NCBI GenBank assembly: GCA_019694975.1
Contig: JAIBAY010000004.1
Coordinates: 124,001 to 188,000 of the forward strand
Direction of reading: 5' to 3'
DNA: 64,000 bases
DNA from: Chitinophagales bacterium
GTDB taxonomy: Bacteria > Bacteroidota > Bacteroidia > Chitinophagales > UBA10324
Under the pieces are notes generated by a model. It was not told the DNA's origin. It saw only the letters and a list, made by a program, of their open reading frames with translations, and did not search any database. Of the stretch, positions 60,553 through 64,000 are shown in pieces (position 1 is the first letter of the stretch; each line of letters starts with the position of its first letter). The translations under genes and the position numbers were made by a program.

Positions 60553-61560
60553 TCAGTTTTTGAAATAGAGCCTGAACAGGTAAGCAATATCTCTTATGGA
60601 ATAACCTGCTCTCTTCCTGAACAGGAAAAGTTTCGTCAGCTGCAGCAGATAGGGAAACAGCATCTTTTCTTTACGCAAGTAATCCGGTATATAACGGTCA
60701 AAGACGGAGTAGTGGAAGAGGTTAACCGGTCCTGTATCGCGCTTATCCTTCGACAGATGATAAGCCCGTTTCGCGGCAGCCTGATTTTTCAGAATAATTT
60801 TGTCAATCTTTTTTTGTTTACCAAGAAAAGGAGCAGTGCTTACAATATAATACAGCGGCAAGGTGAACACTCCTTCTTTCATAAAAAAATCAGTGTTGCT
60901 GCTGCTGATCCTGTTTTGTATCCGGTAAACGGTCAATGCTTCATCCAGCCATTTAAATTTGTACCGGTAAGAAAGCTTAAGCAGCATATCAAGATCTTCA
61001 AACACCATTGCTTCATTATATCCGCCGGCAGTACGGATGCAATCAGTTCTGTAGATGACCGACGGTGGAATAACCATGCTGCCATTGCTTAAGATTTCCG
61101 TAAACACAACTCCTTCCATCACATGATTATTTCGTTGGAAATGGCGCTTGGTGATGACGCTGTTTTCATCACAGAAGTCAACCGGTGTGTGAATCAAAGC
61201 ATATTCATCGGGTAGTTTTTCAAATGCTGCCACCAGCTTCTCAAGACGGTTCACTTTCCAAAGGTCATCTCCCAAAGAGGAAAAATATTTACCGGTAGCA
61301 TGACGCAAAGCTTCATTCAGGCTCTTGCAGATTCCCTGGTTCGCATCATGCCGGATAAACAGGCACTGAAAATTATTTTTCCTGATCCATTCGTCCACCA
61401 CGTTTGCGGAATCATCAGCAGATCCGTCGTCAATCACAATATGTTGTATGGCATGCTGCGGGTACGATTGCTGCTGAACAGTTTGCAATGCTTCTATAAC
61501 CCAGTGGCCTGAATTATAGATCAGTGTGCAGACAGAAACAACGGGAAGCTGACCAGCCAT
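60553..61560 (-). CDS. Glycosyltransferase, GT2
   Basis: A 335-residue GT-A enzyme with SVCTLIYNSGHWVIEALQTV, IVIDDGSADDSANVVDEW, NEALRHATGKYFSSLGDDLW (GDD as the metal site) and FEDLDMLLKLSYRYKFKWLD. The C-terminal 90 residues are basic and may contact the membrane. Its start overlaps the DegT aminotransferase stop by one base, so the two are translated together, in an operon with the methyltransferase and acyltransferase genes upstream. Donor and acceptor unknown. Confidence 0.91.
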   Translation of the reverse strand: MAGQLPVVSVCTLIYNSGHWVIEALQTVQQQSYPQHAIQHIVIDDGSADDSANVVDEWIRKNNFQCLFIRHDANQGICKSLNEALRHATGKYFSSLGDDLWKVNRLEKLVAAFEKLPDEYALIHTPVDFCDENSVITKRHFQRNNHVMEGVVFTEILSNGSMVIPPSVIYRTDCIRTAGGYNEAMVFEDLDMLLKLSYRYKFKWLDEALTVYRIQNRISSSNTDFFMKEGVFTLPLYYIVSTAPFLGKQKKIDKIILKNQAAAKRAYHLSKDKRDTGPVNLFHYSVFDRYIPDYLRKEKMLFPYLLQLTKLFLFRKRAGYSIRDIAYLFRLYFKN

Positions 61561-62660
61561 TAAAAAAACGCGTGAATGCTTTCACAAATGTAAGTGATTG
61601 CATCCTCGCCGAGTCCGGGATAAAGCGGAAGGCTGAGGCAAGTGTCGGCGATTTTTTCACTGACAGGGAAGTCACCTCTTTTATATCCGAGGTGTGAATA
61701 TGCTTGCTGCAGATGAGGCGGAACGGGGTAATGCACGATCGTTTCAATATTTTTTTCCATCAGAAATTGCTGTAAGGCATCCCGCTTCTCCGTCCGGATT
61801 ACAAAAAGGTGGCAGACATTAGCGGCTTCGGCACTTTGCGCCGGCAATATGATGGCCGCTTCATTTTTCAGTTGTTCAACATAGGATGCGGCGAGTTTAA
61901 TTCTTTCGGCATTATCCTGCCGAAGGTGGCGCAGTCTCACCTGCAATATAGCGGCCTGCAGCTCATCCATACGGTTGTTATAGCCGATCACGGTGTTGAT
62001 GTATTTTTTTTCTGATCCGTAATTGCGCAGCAAACGGATTTTTTTTGCCAGCGGTGCCGAATGTGTGGTAATGGCGCCGGCATCTCCTAAAGCGCCAAGG
62101 TTTTTGGTAGGATAAAAACTCGTTGCATTCACTTCACCGAATGTTCCTGTCATCCGCCCTTTACAATAAGCGCCATGCGCCTGCGCATTGTCTTCAATGA
62201 CATACAAACCGTGCCGTTGTGCCACGTCAGCTATTGCATCCATTTCGCATGCGCGGCCATACAGATGAACCGGCATAATGGCTTTGGTCTTTGACGTGAT
62301 CTTCTCTTCGATCTTACCCGGATCAATATTGTATGATGCCAGCGACGGTTCAACGGGCACCGGTCTTGCATTTACATGTGATATGGCGAGCAGCGTAGCG
62401 ATGTAGGTGTTGGAAGGCACGATTACTTCATCGCCCTCACCGATTTCCAGTGCCAGCAGACAAAGGTGAAGGGCATCGAGGCCATTGCTGACTGCCACGC
62501 AATAGCCACCGCCACCGAATGCCGCATATTCCTGTTCAAAGTGCTCCACATTTTTGCCAAGTATATACCATCCGCCTTCAAGGGTTGCCTGCAAGGCAGC
62601 GCTGATTTCCGCAGCCATCGGGCGCAATGATAATGGCAGATTTTGAAATGGTACGTGCAT
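61560..62660 (-). CDS. DegT/DnrJ/EryC1/StrS sugar aminotransferase
   Basis: A 366-residue PLP enzyme with the family pattern VAVSNGLDALHLCLLALEI, VIVPSNTYIATLLAISH, VIEDNAQAHGA and the PLP lysine K186 in SFYPTKNLGALGDAG. It puts an amino group on a nucleotide-linked keto sugar, for example a 4-keto-6-deoxy or 3-keto sugar. An amino sugar made here would be a natural substrate for the FemAB-like acyltransferases of the locus. It overlaps the GT2 gene by one base and lies 52 nt after the methyltransferase gene. Confidence 0.93.
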   Translation of the reverse strand: MHVPFQNLPLSLRPMAAEISAALQATLEGGWYILGKNVEHFEQEYAAFGGGGYCVAVSNGLDALHLCLLALEIGEGDEVIVPSNTYIATLLAISHVNARPVPVEPSLASYNIDPGKIEEKITSKTKAIMPVHLYGRACEMDAIADVAQRHGLYVIEDNAQAHGAYCKGRMTGTFGEVNATSFYPTKNLGALGDAGAITTHSAPLAKKIRLLRNYGSEKKYINTVIGYNNRMDELQAAILQVRLRHLRQDNAERIKLAASYVEQLKNEAAIILPAQSAEAANVCHLFVIRTEKRDALQQFLMEKNIETIVHYPVPPHLQQAYSHLGYKRGDFPVSEKIADTCLSLPLYPGLGEDAITYICESIHAFF

Positions 62661-62712
62661 CAGGAAAAAAGGGATAAAATGACAACCTGCAACGGTGGTA
62701 TCATTTTGCTTG

Positions 62713-63489
62713 TTATGACAGTTTTATGTTCATGAAAATTTCTGATCCATGCAGCGGGAACTGATCGCCGAGGGCATACAGCCCGTCCAGTATTTGTTGG
62801 TTGATGATGTTATGCGTGAGCATTTGCTGCATCTGCTGATGCGTAAAAGGCTTCAGGAAAAAAGAACCACGGTCAATAACGGTAAATCCGTTTTTGATGA
62901 CGAGCGATGACAGCTGTTCCATGTCAAAGGTATGGTGTTGTTGTAATTGCTGCTGAGCTTCGGAAACCGTAAACACGGAAGGAATCAGTCCTGCCGAAAC
63001 GGCCAGCATCCTGTGAAAAGAATACGCATTCGGAACATTGATGTGAATGATGGTGGACGCAGAAGAAATCCGTGCAGCTGCTGCCAGTATTTTTTCAGGA
63101 AACTCCACTTCATGCAGCAAGCCGCCAATCACTACCAGGTCAAAGGCCGCTTCCGCATGCCGGGAATAAGATTCAAAGTCCGCTTGATGCAGTGTTATTT
63201 TCTTCTGTGTTGCTTGCGGCAGTTGCTCTCTGTGCTTCACGGCTTCGCGGTAAAACCCGTCAGCAGGTTCAACAACACAAAACCGTTCAAATGTTGGAAT
63301 ATCTGTAAAGAGGGGATGATTGCCTGAACCGACTTCCAGGATTGATTTTGGTGCCAGCCCTGCGATGATCTCCAATACCTTTTTCCGGCGGTAATAGGCC
63401 TGCACCGTTTCAAACTCATGCAAACGGTAAGCATTGAAATATTGATCGAGTTTGCGGCCCATTTCAGCTTTTGAAAGTGTAAAAATCAT
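62713..63489 (-). CDS. Class I SAM-dependent methyltransferase
   Basis: The start at 63489 (MIFTLSKAEMGRKLDQYF...) is preferred over 63510, which would deepen the overlap with the upstream gene. The 258-residue protein has the SAM motif SILEVGSGNHPLFTDI, motif II CVVEPADGFY, and FDLVVIGGLLHEVEFPEKIL. The C-terminal part (FTVIDRGSFFLKPFTHQQMQ) is typical of methyltransferases in sugar-modification loci. It overlaps the FemAB-like gene by 26 nt and is in the same operon as the DegT aminotransferase. Substrate unknown. Confidence 0.87.
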   Translation of the reverse strand: MIFTLSKAEMGRKLDQYFNAYRLHEFETVQAYYRRKKVLEIIAGLAPKSILEVGSGNHPLFTDIPTFERFCVVEPADGFYREAVKHREQLPQATQKKITLHQADFESYSRHAEAAFDLVVIGGLLHEVEFPEKILAAAARISSASTIIHINVPNAYSFHRMLAVSAGLIPSVFTVSEAQQQLQQHHTFDMEQLSSLVIKNGFTVIDRGSFFLKPFTHQQMQQMLTHNIINQQILDGLYALGDQFPLHGSEIFMNIKLS

Positions 63490-64000
63490 GTGCGACGGCC
63501 CGTCCGCCACATCGTTCTTTAAATGACATCAGCCCGTTATTCAGCTGCATGCCGTCGTTTTCCGCACAATTGCCGAGGTCAAGATATTGTTTGTGCGGAT
63601 AGGCTTCATAAATCAGGTAGTCAATCACCAGGTCAATCGCACCGGTTTGCTCACCTTCATTATCTGCGGCAATATATTGCGCATGGGCAACTGTTGCTGT
63701 TTCATAAATAAGAATGCCGCCCAGCATGTGGCTGTTTCTAAAGGCAGCATACAACTTAATATTATCCGGAAAGGCGGCCGCCAGTTGCATCATCTCTTCA
63801 GCAGTATGAACAGGATCGCGGTTGAATTTTTTATTCGTGAGTGCTTTCACGATAGCCATATATCGCGGCAGGTCACGTGACCGCTGCACATGCAGGTTGT
63901 TTCTTTTTGCACGTTGCACTTCCTGCTCGCGGTCTCTGATGGAATCATTCAGCATGGCTATGTCTATCGTTGCCATCACATCGCGCCGTGTCAGCATGAA
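63464..64000 (-). CDS. FemAB-like GNAT acyltransferase, C-terminal part (cut by window edge)
   Basis: The frame is open to the window edge, so the N-terminus is missing; the ATG at 63997 need not be the true start. The visible 179 residues are the C-terminal GNAT half of a FemAB-type protein: RSRDLPRYMAIVKALTNKKF, LGGILIYETATVAHAQYIAA, LVIDYLIYEAYPHKQYLDLG and NNGLMSFKERCGGRAV. It is the third such protein in the locus. It lies upstream of, and overlaps, the methyltransferase gene, so it belongs to the same minus-strand operon with the DegT aminotransferase and GT2 genes. Confidence 0.8.
   Translation of the reverse strand, partial: FMLTRRDVMATIDIAMLNDSIRDREQEVQRAKRNNLHVQRSRDLPRYMAIVKALTNKKFNRDPVHTAEEMMQLAAAFPDNIKLYAAFRNSHMLGGILIYETATVAHAQYIAADNEGEQTGAIDLVIDYLIYEAYPHKQYLDLGNCAENDGMQLNNGLMSFKERCGGRAVAHDFYTFKS

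Noticed and set aside
1..64000. CRISPR arrays, tRNA/rRNA genes, known defence systems, intact insertion sequences
   Set aside because: I looked for regularly spaced repeats, tRNA-like cloverleaf ends, and restriction, Cas, BREX or transposase proteins; apart from the broken RAYT and toxin-antitoxin remnants nothing was found.

Overview
The window reads as chromosomal DNA of a member of the Bacteroidota, most likely near Chitinophagales/Sphingobacteria. The evidence is: C-terminal type IX secretion (T9SS) sorting domains on secreted proteins; TAnnTTTG-type -7 promoter boxes; the moxR-DUF58-batAB aerotolerance operon; long FG-GAP/ASPIC lipoproteins; and a kynureninase/kynurenine monooxygenase pair. 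Lineage below phylum is inference. No rRNA, tRNA, CRISPR array or intact prophage was seen.

Left part (1-14.9 kb): the 3' end of an M43-type secreted metalloprotease, an NTF2-like protein, small secreted proteins, a PAP2 phosphatase, a biotin carboxyl carrier protein, a large M1 aminopeptidase lipoprotein and a gamma-carbonic anhydrase-like protein. Between 7.4 and 8.3 kb lies a graveyard: a fragment of a Uma2-type nuclease and a toxin-antitoxin pair in which both genes carry one in-frame stop. Then come kynU and kmo, scpB, a membrane zinc peptidase, a minimal T9SS cargo and an Ig-like lipoprotein.

Middle part (15-31.4 kb): two tandem lipoproteins of about 1,200 residues with FG-GAP propellers and an ASPIC/UnbV domain, divergent from a vanadium-haloperoxidase-like lipoprotein; an outer-membrane barrel; a two-component system; a frameshifted REP-associated transposase near a perfect 18-bp palindrome; and an arsR-arsM-GNAT arsenic operon whose probable operator overlaps its promoter.

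31.5-41.2 kb: the Bat operon (moxR, DUF58, a BatD-like protein, batA, batB, a TPR gene) is followed on the same strand by an arsenosugar-type cluster: DUF547, a TIGR04282 transferase, purine nucleoside phosphorylase, an AhpD-like protein and the radical SAM enzyme ArsS. ArsM plus this cluster gives a plausible route from arsenite to arsenosugars. The phosphorylase carries residues expected of an enzyme acting on 5'-modified adenine nucleosides, so it is a candidate for the deadenylation step.

Right part (41.4-64 kb): an aminotransferase, then a surface-glycan locus on both strands: a Wzy-like membrane protein, seven glycosyltransferases, an asparagine synthetase, a sulfotransferase, three methyltransferases, three FemAB-like acyltransferases (the last cut by the window edge), a polysaccharide deacetylase and a DegT aminotransferase. 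A visibly AT-richer two-gene islet (Crp/Fnr regulator plus NTF2-like lipoprotein) sits inside it.
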